From positions 1 to 19,178 of the forward strand of contig CAXBNV010000031.1 in NCBI GenBank assembly GCA_963977185.1: a DNA stretch of 19,178 nucleotides, read 5' to 3'. Position numbers and translations under genes: made by a program. Position 1 is the stretch's first letter, and each line of letters opens with the position of its first letter. The notes under the pieces are model-generated. The model was not told where the DNA came from. It did no database searches and saw only the letters and a list, made by a program, of their open reading frames with translations. The stretch comes from CAXBNV01 sp963977185. GTDB taxonomy: Bacteria > Pseudomonadota > Gammaproteobacteria > JAGOUU01. This document shows positions 7,608 to 15,475 of the stretch, piece by piece.

Positions 7608-7709
7608 TTTATGATTGTGCTAATTTTTAAAATTTAGCTGCGGAAACGGACTTATATATTAACAAAATTCATCGTCTAAACTGGGATTAGCTGTATATAT
7701 CTCAAATAA
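7608..7709 (-). pseudogene. Remnant resembling the 3' end and downstream region of the CoA-transferase gene
   Basis: Positions 7608-7657 resemble 4151-4200, the sequence just downstream of the intact CoA-transferase stop. Both contain TTTATGATTG and the exact 18-mer TTTAGCTGCGGAAACGGA. Directly beyond it, the minus-strand frame ending at 7659 reads TANPSLDDEF and then stops, comparable to LAHPNFRDEL near the C-terminus of the intact enzyme. The frame breaks upstream at 7710-7712. Coding and non-coding similarity in the same order suggests an old duplicate of the operon's last gene, now almost gone. The rest of the 7458-7842 gap holds only the operon promoter region and AT-rich sequence. Confidence 0.45.
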
Positions 7710-7842
7710 TCATTTATATATCAATACATTAATTTTTAGTCTATTTTATATACATTATATTGGTAAAACAAAACTAGTTAGCTCGCTTTATAGTGAGAAA
7801 TGATGTACAATGTTTTTATTTAATTCCTAAAGGACTTATTTA

Positions 7843-8973
7843 ATGAATAGCTATGTAGATAATTTTAGTAAAAGATTAGAAGTTGTTAACTCTAATTATA
7901 AAAAAGATATGTTTCAGAGTTATCTTACGGCAATAGAATGGCGCAATGTTGAAATGGCAGAAGAATACGCTATGCATTTAAAAGAAGGTAATAAGTTTTA
8001 CAATTTCCCTTATTTCAGGCAATTAATTGAATTTTACAAGATATTTGGAAATTCATATATCGCGGCTAGAAACTATAATAGTCATTTTGATATAATGATG
8101 TCCGGCCATATGCTTATGAATATTTTTATATTAAGCTCGGTTACAATGGAATATGCTTTGAAAGGACTATTTTCTATACCATTATCATTATTATCACTTT
8201 TTGGTAATAGTAATAAAACAGATTTACAGGAAAAAGTTGCTGAAATTTTTAATGAATATGAAAAGTTTATTCATCATACACCTTTTTATAAATTTCCTTA
8301 CTTTGCAAAAATAATACCAATATGGAAATCTTTTTTGCACAGTGAAAATAAAAGTATTACAGATATAGTAATGTTATTTTCAATAACTTTAGAGTTTATA
8401 GTTAGAGGAATGTTATCTTTCCCAGCAGATTATATGAGCAATAGCATCTTGGATAGCGCACCTGAGGTAACTAATATTATTGTTGAAATGGAATCTGAGA
8501 ATAATGAACAACTAGAAGAGGAATTTAAGCTTAAGGTTAAAGGCATTAGCGATAAATTATGTTTGAAATTAAATATTGCTGAAATTAATTTGCAAGAACA
8601 AATTTTTATTAGGCAAGAAGGAGAGAAAAAAATACTTTATGCAAATTTAGTGTTGCCTAGATATGAAGAATTTAAACAAGTGATAGATGAATTAATTCAA
8701 AATAATATAAAGTTAAAAAAAATTGCAGGCCAAGATAATGTACAAGTAAGATTTTCTTTAGAGGCAAAAGACGAAACAGATCTAAAAGTAAGAATGAATA
8801 ATCTAAGCCAAAATGTGCCACAGACAAGTCAGATATTATATTCATATACGAATAGTATTGACCGTAATAAAATTATGATGGCCTTGAATCTTAATATGGA
8901 TAAATTTAATGAAACTATAAAAGATTTGAATTCTAAAGATGGGTTTAATTTAAAATTAGTTCATGATTTCTAG
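7843..8973 (+). CDS. Unrecognised protein with two internal repeats
   Basis: I recognise no family for this 376-residue product. Its N-terminal half is a tandem duplication: FYNFPYFRQLIEFYKIF (52-68) followed by SSVTMEYALKGLFSIP (98-113) recurs as FYKFPYFAKIIPIWKSF (148-164) and FSITLEFIVRGMLSFP (179-194). The repeats are helical, aromatic and hydrophobic in places but contain no clear membrane helix, and there is no signal peptide. The C-terminal half (about 205-376) is charged and looks like an alpha/beta domain. AAAGGA at 7829-7834 is a good ribosome site for the ATG at 7843. The next gene, an oxidase-methyltransferase fusion, starts 36 bp after the stop, so the two are probably co-transcribed and may work together, perhaps at a membrane surface. 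Confidence 0.85.
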   Translation: MNSYVDNFSKRLEVVNSNYKKDMFQSYLTAIEWRNVEMAEEYAMHLKEGNKFYNFPYFRQLIEFYKIFGNSYIAARNYNSHFDIMMSGHMLMNIFILSSVTMEYALKGLFSIPLSLLSLFGNSNKTDLQEKVAEIFNEYEKFIHHTPFYKFPYFAKIIPIWKSFLHSENKSITDIVMLFSITLEFIVRGMLSFPADYMSNSILDSAPEVTNIIVEMESENNEQLEEEFKLKVKGISDKLCLKLNIAEINLQEQIFIRQEGEKKILYANLVLPRYEEFKQVIDELIQNNIKLKKIAGQDNVQVRFSLEAKDETDLKVRMNNLSQNVPQTSQILYSYTNSIDRNKIMMALNLNMDKFNETIKDLNSKDGFNLKLVHDF

Positions 8974-9009
8974 TTTTTAATTAATAAATATTATTTATAG
9001 GTCGGTAGT

Positions 9010-11793
9010 ATGAAGTTTTTAGATATAATTAAATTAAAGTTTTTACCAGAATTTGGATTGTATTCTGCTATTCCAAGTAATATTATTGATAAAATAGAAT
9101 TAAGTCAATCCAAAACGTGGCTTGGCAGTTTTATTGCTGGAGTCCAAAAACGTCTAGTTTATTTAATGTTTCCTTTGTTGTCATTGATAGATATTTTTGG
9201 AGGGAGCATAAAATTCTTAGGATATAGTTTCAAGTCTTTAATTACTAATGACTCTGATTCATTAACTGATCTTAGATTCAAAAAAAATCAAATTTTTGAA
9301 TTAATAGAAAAAAATATTTTTGGGCTAATATTTTATCCAGTTGGGCTTTTAGTATATCCACAAGCTGTTACAGACTATTTTGTGCATAAATATCCTGAAA
9401 AAAATCATATACATTCCGGGGGTAATTTATATCAAGATGATATTATTGAAAGGTTCCCTGAAAATATAGAAGAAATTGCTGAAATAATTAAAAAAGCAAA
9501 TCAAGAGAAGACTAAAGTTATGCCTGTTGGGGCTAAATTTAGTCAAGGTAAACAGTTTATTCCTGGCCACAAAGGTAAACCTCAAAATAAAAATTCATAT
9601 ATCGTTAATTTAAAAAATTTTAAAAATATAAATATTGATATAGACAGTAGAACCGCTAAGGTTGGAGCTGGAGTTTTATGGTCTGAATTGCAAACAATAG
9701 CTAATAATTGTGGTTTAGGTGTTATGGTTGCTCAGGCATCTAATGTTTTTAGTATTGGAGGTTCAGTTGGTACGAACATTCATGGATGGGATCATGTACA
9801 TGGATCATTAGGAAATACTATTAAAAGCATGAAAATGGTTCAGCCAGATGGAGAAATTCTGACGATTAGACCAGAAGATGAATTATTTAAACTAGTTATA
9901 GGTGGTTTTGGTTTATTTGGAATAGTAACAGAAGTTGAATTAAAGCTTACTACTAATGTAGATCTTATCGAATATGCTGAAGAAATATCTATACAAGACT
10001 ATCATAAATACTTTGACGATAGTGTATTAAGTTCACAAAATACGAGAATGCATTATTATAGATTATCTTTAAATAATAATCATATGTTGCAAAGCGGTGT
10101 TGCTGTTAACTATATTGAGCCTACAAAAAATACAGAGGCAGGTTTTACTAATAACTACCAGCATGAATTATCAAGAGGAACAAGATTAGAAAGGATTTTG
10201 TATAATATTGGTAGAAAATTTACTATGTTCAGGAATCTTTATTGGCATTATGAAAAGAGTAGATTATTAGCAAATTCAAGAGAGCTTATTACTCATAATA
10301 GCGTTATGCATCCTAAAATAAATGCAATGTTCAAAGATTCTTTATCATCTTCAGCTTGGTTGCAGGAATATTTTGTGCCAAAAGAAAAATTATCTCAATT
10401 TTTAAAAGAGCTTGGGCCATTATTAACTGAAAACGCTGTAGTAGTAGTAAATGCATCTGTAAGACACATAGGCAAAGATGAATCTTGTATTTCAGGTTAT
10501 GCAACTGAAGGTGATCGATTTGCTGTGGTAATTTGTTTTAATCAGTCTTTAAGAGAAGATGAGGTTATTAGAACTAGGCGTTGGGTTAATAAATCATATG
10601 ATTTGGTAACAAGAAACGATATTGGCGGAGCTTTCTATCTACCATATCAGCAGTTTGCTACAGAAACTCAGTTTGATAAAGCTTATCCAAAAGCTGATAT
10701 TATTGCTAGAAAAAAACAAGAATATGATCCAAATAATGTTTTTAGTAGCGGGTTATATGAACAATATATAGCACCATTAGGAAAAAGCAAAATTAGAGAG
10801 ATTAGTGTTTTTAAAAAAATCATCCAAAATAAAAGTCAAAAAGAAAGATTTAAAGGTTTTTTAAATAATGTTTTACAAAGAGTAGATGCTGAAGTCTTAT
10901 ATTCCTTATTGGAAGATATTATTAGCTATACCGATAGTCATGAAGATATTTATAAAAAATTATTAGAACGTAAAGGTGAAGTACTACCATCTATGGTAGG
11001 AAGTATTCCTAGTATATTAAACTCATTGAGTACAATTAAATTTGATTTAACAAAACAAGCCGAGTGTTTAATGAAGGATTATGGAAAGTCCAAGGAAATA
11101 AAAGGATTAATAGAAATAGGTTATCCAGGAAGATTCGTGAACTCATTTAAAGAGAAGTTTAAAATAACTGGTAATATCATAGCTGTGCATGAAGAAGAGT
11201 CTTTAACTGATTTTGTTCAATATGGAATGAAAAAAGGGCACAATGCTTTTGTCCCATTAGATTATAATTATCCAGATTTAAGTTCTATTCAAAATAATAG
11301 TGCTGATATGATTACTTGTTTTGTTGGATTACATCACTTTCCAGAAGATAAGCTAGGAGATTTTTTGGAAGATATTAAAAGAATATTAAGAGCTGATGGG
11401 AGTTTTTTGCTTGTAGATCATGATTGTCAAACAGAAGAAGATTTAGAAATAGCTACAGGGGCACATAGTTTTTTTAATGTGTTAAATGGGGTTAGTTGGT
11501 GTGATGAAGTAAATGAGGTTCGCAATTTTAGAAAAATTGAATATTGGAAAGACAAACTTAAAGAACATGATTTAGATATTGAAATAGGTGATGGACCTGA
11601 TGTTGCAATGATCAGAGAAGGGGATCCTAGTAGAAATAGGATGATAAGGTTTGTTAATAAAAAAGGCTTAGTGGATCATAACAATATTGAAAATTATTAT
11701 GACACATCTTTCCAGTTTCATAGAAGACAAAATAGTCAAGTCGATGAAGAAACACCAGAAGTTAAACAAGTGGTGGCGCCTAGAAACTGTTGA
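9010..11793 (+). CDS. FAD-linked oxidase fused to a SAM-methyltransferase-like domain
   Basis: The 927-residue product has three parts. Residues 1-135 are a hydrophobic and basic extension with segments such as LMFPLLSLIDIFGG and FGLIFYPVGLLVYP that may touch a membrane. Residues 145-590 are an FAD-linked oxidase of the aldonolactone-oxidase type: RFPENIEEIAEII, PVGAKFSQ, a VGAGVLWSEL strand, SIGGSVGTNIHG, GGFGLFGIVTEVEL, and the C-terminal YDPNNVFSSGLY cap motif. The His that carries covalent FAD in the GSGHS motif of some members is absent, so the flavin is probably bound without a covalent link there. Residues 690-885 resemble a class I methyltransferase: LIEIGYPGRF as motif I, VPLDYNYPDL, and SADMITCFVGLHHF followed by a LRADGSFLLVDHD strand. 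Motif I is not the canonical D-x-G-x-G-x-G. Substrates are unknown. It follows the repeat protein by 36 bp. Confidence 0.85.
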   Translation: MKFLDIIKLKFLPEFGLYSAIPSNIIDKIELSQSKTWLGSFIAGVQKRLVYLMFPLLSLIDIFGGSIKFLGYSFKSLITNDSDSLTDLRFKKNQIFELIEKNIFGLIFYPVGLLVYPQAVTDYFVHKYPEKNHIHSGGNLYQDDIIERFPENIEEIAEIIKKANQEKTKVMPVGAKFSQGKQFIPGHKGKPQNKNSYIVNLKNFKNINIDIDSRTAKVGAGVLWSELQTIANNCGLGVMVAQASNVFSIGGSVGTNIHGWDHVHGSLGNTIKSMKMVQPDGEILTIRPEDELFKLVIGGFGLFGIVTEVELKLTTNVDLIEYAEEISIQDYHKYFDDSVLSSQNTRMHYYRLSLNNNHMLQSGVAVNYIEPTKNTEAGFTNNYQHELSRGTRLERILYNIGRKFTMFRNLYWHYEKSRLLANSRELITHNSVMHPKINAMFKDSLSSSAWLQEYFVPKEKLSQFLKELGPLLTENAVVVVNASVRHIGKDESCISGYATEGDRFAVVICFNQSLREDEVIRTRRWVNKSYDLVTRNDIGGAFYLPYQQFATETQFDKAYPKADIIARKKQEYDPNNVFSSGLYEQYIAPLGKSKIREISVFKKIIQNKSQKERFKGFLNNVLQRVDAEVLYSLLEDIISYTDSHEDIYKKLLERKGEVLPSMVGSIPSILNSLSTIKFDLTKQAECLMKDYGKSKEIKGLIEIGYPGRFVNSFKEKFKITGNIIAVHEEESLTDFVQYGMKKGHNAFVPLDYNYPDLSSIQNNSADMITCFVGLHHFPEDKLGDFLEDIKRILRADGSFLLVDHDCQTEEDLEIATGAHSFFNVLNGVSWCDEVNEVRNFRKIEYWKDKLKEHDLDIEIGDGPDVAMIREGDPSRNRMIRFVNKKGLVDHNNIENYYDTSFQFHRRQNSQVDEETPEVKQVVAPRNC

Positions 11794-11831
11794 TACGATA
11801 TAATTCATTTTTTTAAACAGTATTCAATAGA

Positions 11832-11837
11832 TTGACA
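11832..11837 (+). promoter_or_regulatory. Isolated consensus -35 box
   Basis: A perfect TTGACA follows the fusion gene, but the -10 position offers only AGTTAT or TAGTTA. It might drive the decayed ORF at 12048 or the phosphatase gene. Evidence is slight. Confidence 0.2.
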
Positions 11838-12047
11838 AAAATTATGGTATCGGTAGTTATGAAATGCTCTTTATTTAAAAGTAATTCTGGTTATATAAGT
11901 ATCAGTTTAGACAGTAACAATTCTTATTATAAAAATAGGGGCAAAAATAACTATAATTAAGATGATTTTAAAATTGAATAGAATTTAATAGGGGAGTTAT
12001 ATATACTTGATAGATAAGTTTTATTGTTATCATAAAGGACTATAAAA

Positions 12048-12165
12048 ATGTAACTACAAAAAACTTATTCCTCTTTAGGTATTATTAGCATCAAGCTATA
12101 CTGGACTTAGCGTAATAATAAATGGTAATATAATTTTAACTAAATACTACAGAGTTTACCTATAA
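12048..12165 (+). pseudogene. Possible decayed small gene with signal-peptide-like start
   Basis: AAAGGA (12035-12040) precedes ATG 12048, but the next codon is TAA. Shifting frame by one base gives YKKLIPL, a TAG, then VLLASSYTGLSVIINGNII, which together look like a Lys-Lys start and hydrophobic core of a signal peptide, ending at TAA 12163-12165. One extra base and one nonsense change would explain it. No family can be named. The rest of the 11794-12187 gap shows nothing else convincing. Confidence 0.3.
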
Positions 12166-12187
12166 TAAATGCATTCATGGAGTGAAT

Positions 12188-13846
12188 ATGGAACAAAATC
12201 AAGGAGTGGGGCGTGCATTAGTTTGTCCACCAAGGTTAAATTTTTTAGGACAAAACGATAACAACTGGAATCTTAATATTCTGGTTGTCACTCAATCAGG
12301 TTTGCCTCAACAAGCAAAAGCAGATGTAGAAGTTGCAGGTATATCAGTGAATAACCAAGCGCAGCTTTTGGATACTTACAAAGATGTAGCGGGACAAATA
12401 AACTTTTTCTGGTCTTACCCGGTTAGTATAAAGCAAAACAATCAGGAGCAAATGATTCCTTATTATGTAGATGGTAAATCATATAGTTTTAAAGTACCAG
12501 CTATTAACCAAAACAACCACTTTGCGATGTATTCATGTAATGGATATCAAACTATTGAAGACAAAGAGACTGTCGGTGGTATAAGCCCAATGTGGGATAA
12601 ACTTAGAGCATTACATGAAGAAAAACCATTGCATCTTTTAATTGGGGGTGGAGATCAAATTTATGCTGATGGGGTTGTGCATAAAACTAAGAAAGATGAA
12701 CCAGTTAATAACAAAAATGCTCCTATGGGCTTATTTGCTTTGCCCAGCCTCAAAAACTGGTTAAATGATGGTAATCCAAATTATGATGCGCCATTCACTG
12801 AGGAAATAAAAACTGAAGTAGCTGAATTTTATTTTACTCAATACCGTGAGCAATATAATATACCTGCGCTTGCTAAAATGCAGGCACAAGTTCCTCAACT
12901 AGTAACGGGTGATGATCATGACTTTTTTGATGGGATAGGTTCTTATTCTCCAGAAATGGAAAGTAGCGCTGTATTCAAAGGAATATTTGCGATTGCTTGG
13001 CGTTTTTACTTACTGTACCAACAACATGCATCTTCTAACAATCCACCTGAACATGGTTTTGGTGATAAAGGTTACTCCTACCTACGTCAGTTTAATAATG
13101 GAAAATTGGCTGTACTGGCTCTTGATACTCGAAGTGAAAGAACTAAAAAACAAGTAATCAGTAAAAATACTTGGCAAATGGCACTTGAGCGTATGCATAG
13201 TTTACCTGACCATTGTCGACATTTATTAGTTATATTAGCTGTACCGGTTGTATATCCTAGCTTAAATTTTCTTTTAAAGATATATGATGCTGCTGATATA
13301 TCAGTACTAATGAGCAAATTAGGGGATAGTATACCTGGTCTTAAGAATCAATTTGGCAAATGGGAATTAAGAGATGATATTGGTGATCATTGGAATGCGA
13401 AGGATCATGTTGAAGAATGTCATTGGATGATAGAAACGTTACAAAACTATAGTCAACGAACAAATACCAGAGTCACATTTGTTAGTGGTGACGTGCATTT
13501 GGCTGGATTAGGTAAAGTTGAGCATGTAAGTAAACCTGATTTATATCAAATTTTCACATCTCCAATGGGGAATATTACAGCTCCATCATCATTAGCACGA
13601 GGATTAGAATATTTTGAAAATGAAGATATTGCAAATGGTTCAGTAGCAGGATTAGTTAAATGGGATGATTCTGAAGAAAAACTCGTTACGGAACGTAACT
13701 TTGCTACGGGATGTTTAACACCTCGTCAGAGAAATTTATTTTTGACGCTTTATCCAGAAAGAAGTAAGCCATTACATAAAAAGATTAATCAAACAAATGA
13801 AACAGCAGAGGTAGAAGAACCTAGCTCTTGTTGCAAAATGCAATAA
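12188..13846 (+). CDS. PhoD-like metallophosphatase with C-terminal CaaX-like motif
   Basis: The 552-residue product is a PhoD-like member of the calcineurin-type metallophosphoesterases. Metal-ligand motifs appear in order: GGGDQIYADG (153-162), GDDHDFFDG (241-249) and SGDVHLAG (433-440). Residues 1-145 form an N-terminal beta-rich domain, as in several PhoD-like proteins. Family members cleave phosphodiesters or phosphomonoesters; the substrate here is unknown. No signal peptide or Tat motif is visible, unlike secreted PhoD, so it is cytoplasmic or exported by another route. The chain ends SSCCKMQ, so the last four residues CKMQ fit a CaaX prenylation box preceded by another Cys. I chose ATG 12188 because GGAG (12179-12182) precedes it and overlaps the alternative GTG at 12182. 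Another TATAAT lies at 12161-12166. Confidence 0.87.
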   Translation: MEQNQGVGRALVCPPRLNFLGQNDNNWNLNILVVTQSGLPQQAKADVEVAGISVNNQAQLLDTYKDVAGQINFFWSYPVSIKQNNQEQMIPYYVDGKSYSFKVPAINQNNHFAMYSCNGYQTIEDKETVGGISPMWDKLRALHEEKPLHLLIGGGDQIYADGVVHKTKKDEPVNNKNAPMGLFALPSLKNWLNDGNPNYDAPFTEEIKTEVAEFYFTQYREQYNIPALAKMQAQVPQLVTGDDHDFFDGIGSYSPEMESSAVFKGIFAIAWRFYLLYQQHASSNNPPEHGFGDKGYSYLRQFNNGKLAVLALDTRSERTKKQVISKNTWQMALERMHSLPDHCRHLLVILAVPVVYPSLNFLLKIYDAADISVLMSKLGDSIPGLKNQFGKWELRDDIGDHWNAKDHVEECHWMIETLQNYSQRTNTRVTFVSGDVHLAGLGKVEHVSKPDLYQIFTSPMGNITAPSSLARGLEYFENEDIANGSVAGLVKWDDSEEKLVTERNFATGCLTPRQRNLFLTLYPERSKPLHKKINQTNETAEVEEPSSCCKMQ

Positions 13847-13904
13847 TAAAAACAAACAAGTGGCCACTGCATATTGTACTAGGGTTGTTTATTAATAAAT
13901 ATGT

Positions 13905-13910
13905 TATAAT
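13905..13910 (+). promoter_or_regulatory. Probable -10 box of abiEi
   Basis: TATAAT lies just before the palindromic operator candidate at 13916-13950. The -35 is weak, with only TTGTTT at 13885-13890 at a short distance. An operator between the -10 box and the start codon would suit repression. Confidence 0.4.
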
Positions 13911-13915
13911 TACAT

Positions 13916-13950
13916 ATGTAGAAAATCACTTATTAGGTGAGTAATTGCAT
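13916..13950. promoter_or_regulatory. Imperfect 35-bp palindrome, candidate AbiEi operator
   Basis: The segment begins ATGTA and ends TGCAT, with ATCAC (13925-13929) opposite GTGA (13937-13940) around a TTATTAG centre. It touches the ATG at 13951. The same-sized palindrome at the same place occurs in the decayed copy at 15293-15327, where the arms pair better. AbiEi antitoxins are known to bind inverted repeats in their promoter and repress their own operon. Confidence 0.45.
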
Positions 13951-14781
13951 ATGAATAGTTATAATGAAAACAACATGTTAGGTTTGGGGCAAAAAGAGCG
14001 GCAACAATTAACTGCTCTTTTGAGTAATTCTAAAGTAATAGTATCTGCTGAAGAAGCATCTAAAATTTGGAATATAGATAATGATGCGACATATAAATTA
14101 CTTTATAGGCTTTCAAAAAAAGGTTGGCTTAAAAGAATTAAACAAGGTATTTACTTACCAATTCCTCTTACTTCATCACCTGATGATATTCTTGTTGAAG
14201 AGCCGTTCGTTATTGCTGAAAGAATTTTTAACCCGTGCTATATAACAGGAATGAATGCAGCAAATTATTGGGGCTTAACCGAGCAAATTTTTATAACAAC
14301 TACTGTAATGACACAAAAGATGGTTCGGAACAGAACTCAAGTAATTGCTGATAATGAATATAAAATTCACACAATTAAAAGTAAATATTTTTTTGGATTA
14401 AAATCGATTTGGTTTGATGATGTTAAGGTAAATATTGCTGATCCATCTAGACTGATATTAGACATGCTTGTTTTCCCAGATTTTTGTGGAGGCATAAGAT
14501 TTTGTATAGAAGTATTTAAAAATTATATTAAGAGTGATAAAAAAGATTTAATTTTGTTACAAGAATATATTTTAAAATTAAAAAACTATGCAGCAATAAA
14601 AAGGTTAGGATTTATTACAGAAAAATATTTTAAAGAAGAAGAAAGCTTAATTAAATTTTGTTATGATTGTATAAATAATGACAATACAAAAAAAGGAATT
14701 ATTAAAATAGATCCTTTACTAAATTGTAATGTGGAAATAAAAAAATGGAGACTTTTAATTCCTAAAAGTTTAGATATATAG
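13951..14781 (+). CDS. abiEi: AbiEi-type antitoxin / transcriptional regulator (type IV toxin-antitoxin)
   Basis: AbiEi neutralises the nucleotidyltransferase toxin AbiEii and represses the operon. This 276-residue product has an N-terminal winged helix (about residues 15-65), with VSAEEASKIWNI as the recognition helix region and the typical KKGWLKRIKQGIYLPIP wing. An antitoxin domain follows, with YITGMNAANYWGLTEQIF and VNIADPSRLILDML. A TTG start at 13945 is possible, but ATG 13951, directly after the operator palindrome, is more likely and is conserved in the decayed copy at 15328. The toxin frame begins 4 bp after its stop, as in intact AbiE pairs, but that toxin is destroyed. The gene is therefore an orphan antitoxin, kept perhaps as a regulator, as protection against another AbiEii, or simply not yet lost. 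Confidence 0.82.
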   Translation: MNSYNENNMLGLGQKERQQLTALLSNSKVIVSAEEASKIWNIDNDATYKLLYRLSKKGWLKRIKQGIYLPIPLTSSPDDILVEEPFVIAERIFNPCYITGMNAANYWGLTEQIFITTTVMTQKMVRNRTQVIADNEYKIHTIKSKYFFGLKSIWFDDVKVNIADPSRLILDMLVFPDFCGGIRFCIEVFKNYIKSDKKDLILLQEYILKLKNYAAIKRLGFITEKYFKEEESLIKFCYDCINNDNTKKGIIKIDPLLNCNVEIKKWRLLIPKSLDI

Positions 14782-14785
14782 CAGT

Positions 14786-15190
14786 ATGATTAGTAAGAAA
14801 GAAATAATGCAGCATGCAAAGAAGTATAATCTCAGTGCAAATATGATAGAAAAAGAAGATATTAATTTGAAAAATACTCTAATCCTCGTGGCTATGTTTC
14901 AGTTCAAGGTAAAATACCTTATAGTGGACCAATGCAAAGAAGAGGTAACACACCAACACTAAAACTAGATTTAACAAATGATGAAATTTTAGTCACAAAA
15001 CCTGTACTATCTGAAATTTTTCATCCATACAGTGATGTTAATGATAATAACAAGATTCAAGCTTATAAATTAGAAGAAATCTTTGCCTATTGATTGGGAT
15101 AATATGTTACGACATCAAATTTCTAGTCTAAAAAAATGTGATTTTTATTGGGAACAGTTACCAGAAGTTTTTAATTGGCTTGAAAGTTAA
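14786..15190 (+). pseudogene. abiEii: AbiEii toxin (nucleotidyltransferase), deleted and frameshifted
   Basis: ATG 14786 opens MISKKEIMQHAKKYNL and MIEKED, the standard AbiEii start, then leaves the family frame. From about 14881, in another frame, come RGYVSVQGKIPYSG, LKLDLTNDEILV, EIFHPYSD and YKLEEIFAY, ending at TGA 15091-15093. A third frame from 15086 gives PIDWDNMLRHQI and WEQLPEVFNWLES to TAA 15188-15190. About 135 codons remain of a family usually near 300 residues. The GS-x-D-type nucleotidyltransferase core that should follow MIEKE is missing. With at least two frame breaks and the catalytic site deleted, this toxin cannot be active. Confidence 0.78.
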
Positions 15191-15292
15191 GTTTATAATC
15201 ATAACTTACTTGTGGAAAAAACGTTATAATACATAAAAATTGTGTAACATAGCGGTTTAAGATTAAGTAAATTTAATTATTGTAATTTATAT

Positions 15293-15405
15293 ATGCAGAA
15301 AATACCTTAATAAGTGATATTTTGCATATGAATAGTTACAAGAAAAACAATTAGTTAAATTTTAGTCTTAAAAAAAGAGCAAATAATAGTTAATAACTCT
15401 TATTC
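15293..15405 (+). pseudogene. Second, decayed copy of the abiEi operator and N-terminus
   Basis: Positions 15293-15405 align with 13916-14022. They share a 35-bp palindrome (15293-15327), then TTTTGCATATGAATAGTTA, then MNSYKKNN and a stop where the intact gene has MNSYNENN. The homologous frame continues with LKKRANN and two more stops where the intact protein reads GQKERQQLTALL. Homology fades after that. A partial duplication, or a relic of a second AbiE operon, explains it. The palindrome is better conserved than the coding part. Confidence 0.6.
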
Positions 15406-15436
15406 ATTTTAAAATTGAAAAAATATACACATTCTA

Positions 15437-15442
15437 TATAAT
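15437..15442 (+). promoter_or_regulatory. Probable -10 box matching that of the paralogous gene at 772
   Basis: TATAAT lies 33 bp before ATG 15476 in a leader closely resembling that of the 772 gene (CATCATAAATAACAATAAT here, CATCTTAAATAACAATAAT there). Again no Shine-Dalgarno sequence is seen before the ATG. Confidence 0.5.
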
Positions 15443-15475
15443 ACTCAACATCATAAATAACAATAATAATTAAAA

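Noticed and set aside
11767..11793. C-terminal Cys of the oxidase-methyltransferase (APRNC) as a lipidation site
   Set aside because: The Cys is the last residue, so it does not fit a CaaX box. A Cys-only end is too weak a signal.
13087..13317. Minus-strand 76-codon ORF
   Set aside because: It is antisense to the PhoD-like phosphatase within conserved sequence and has no independent support.
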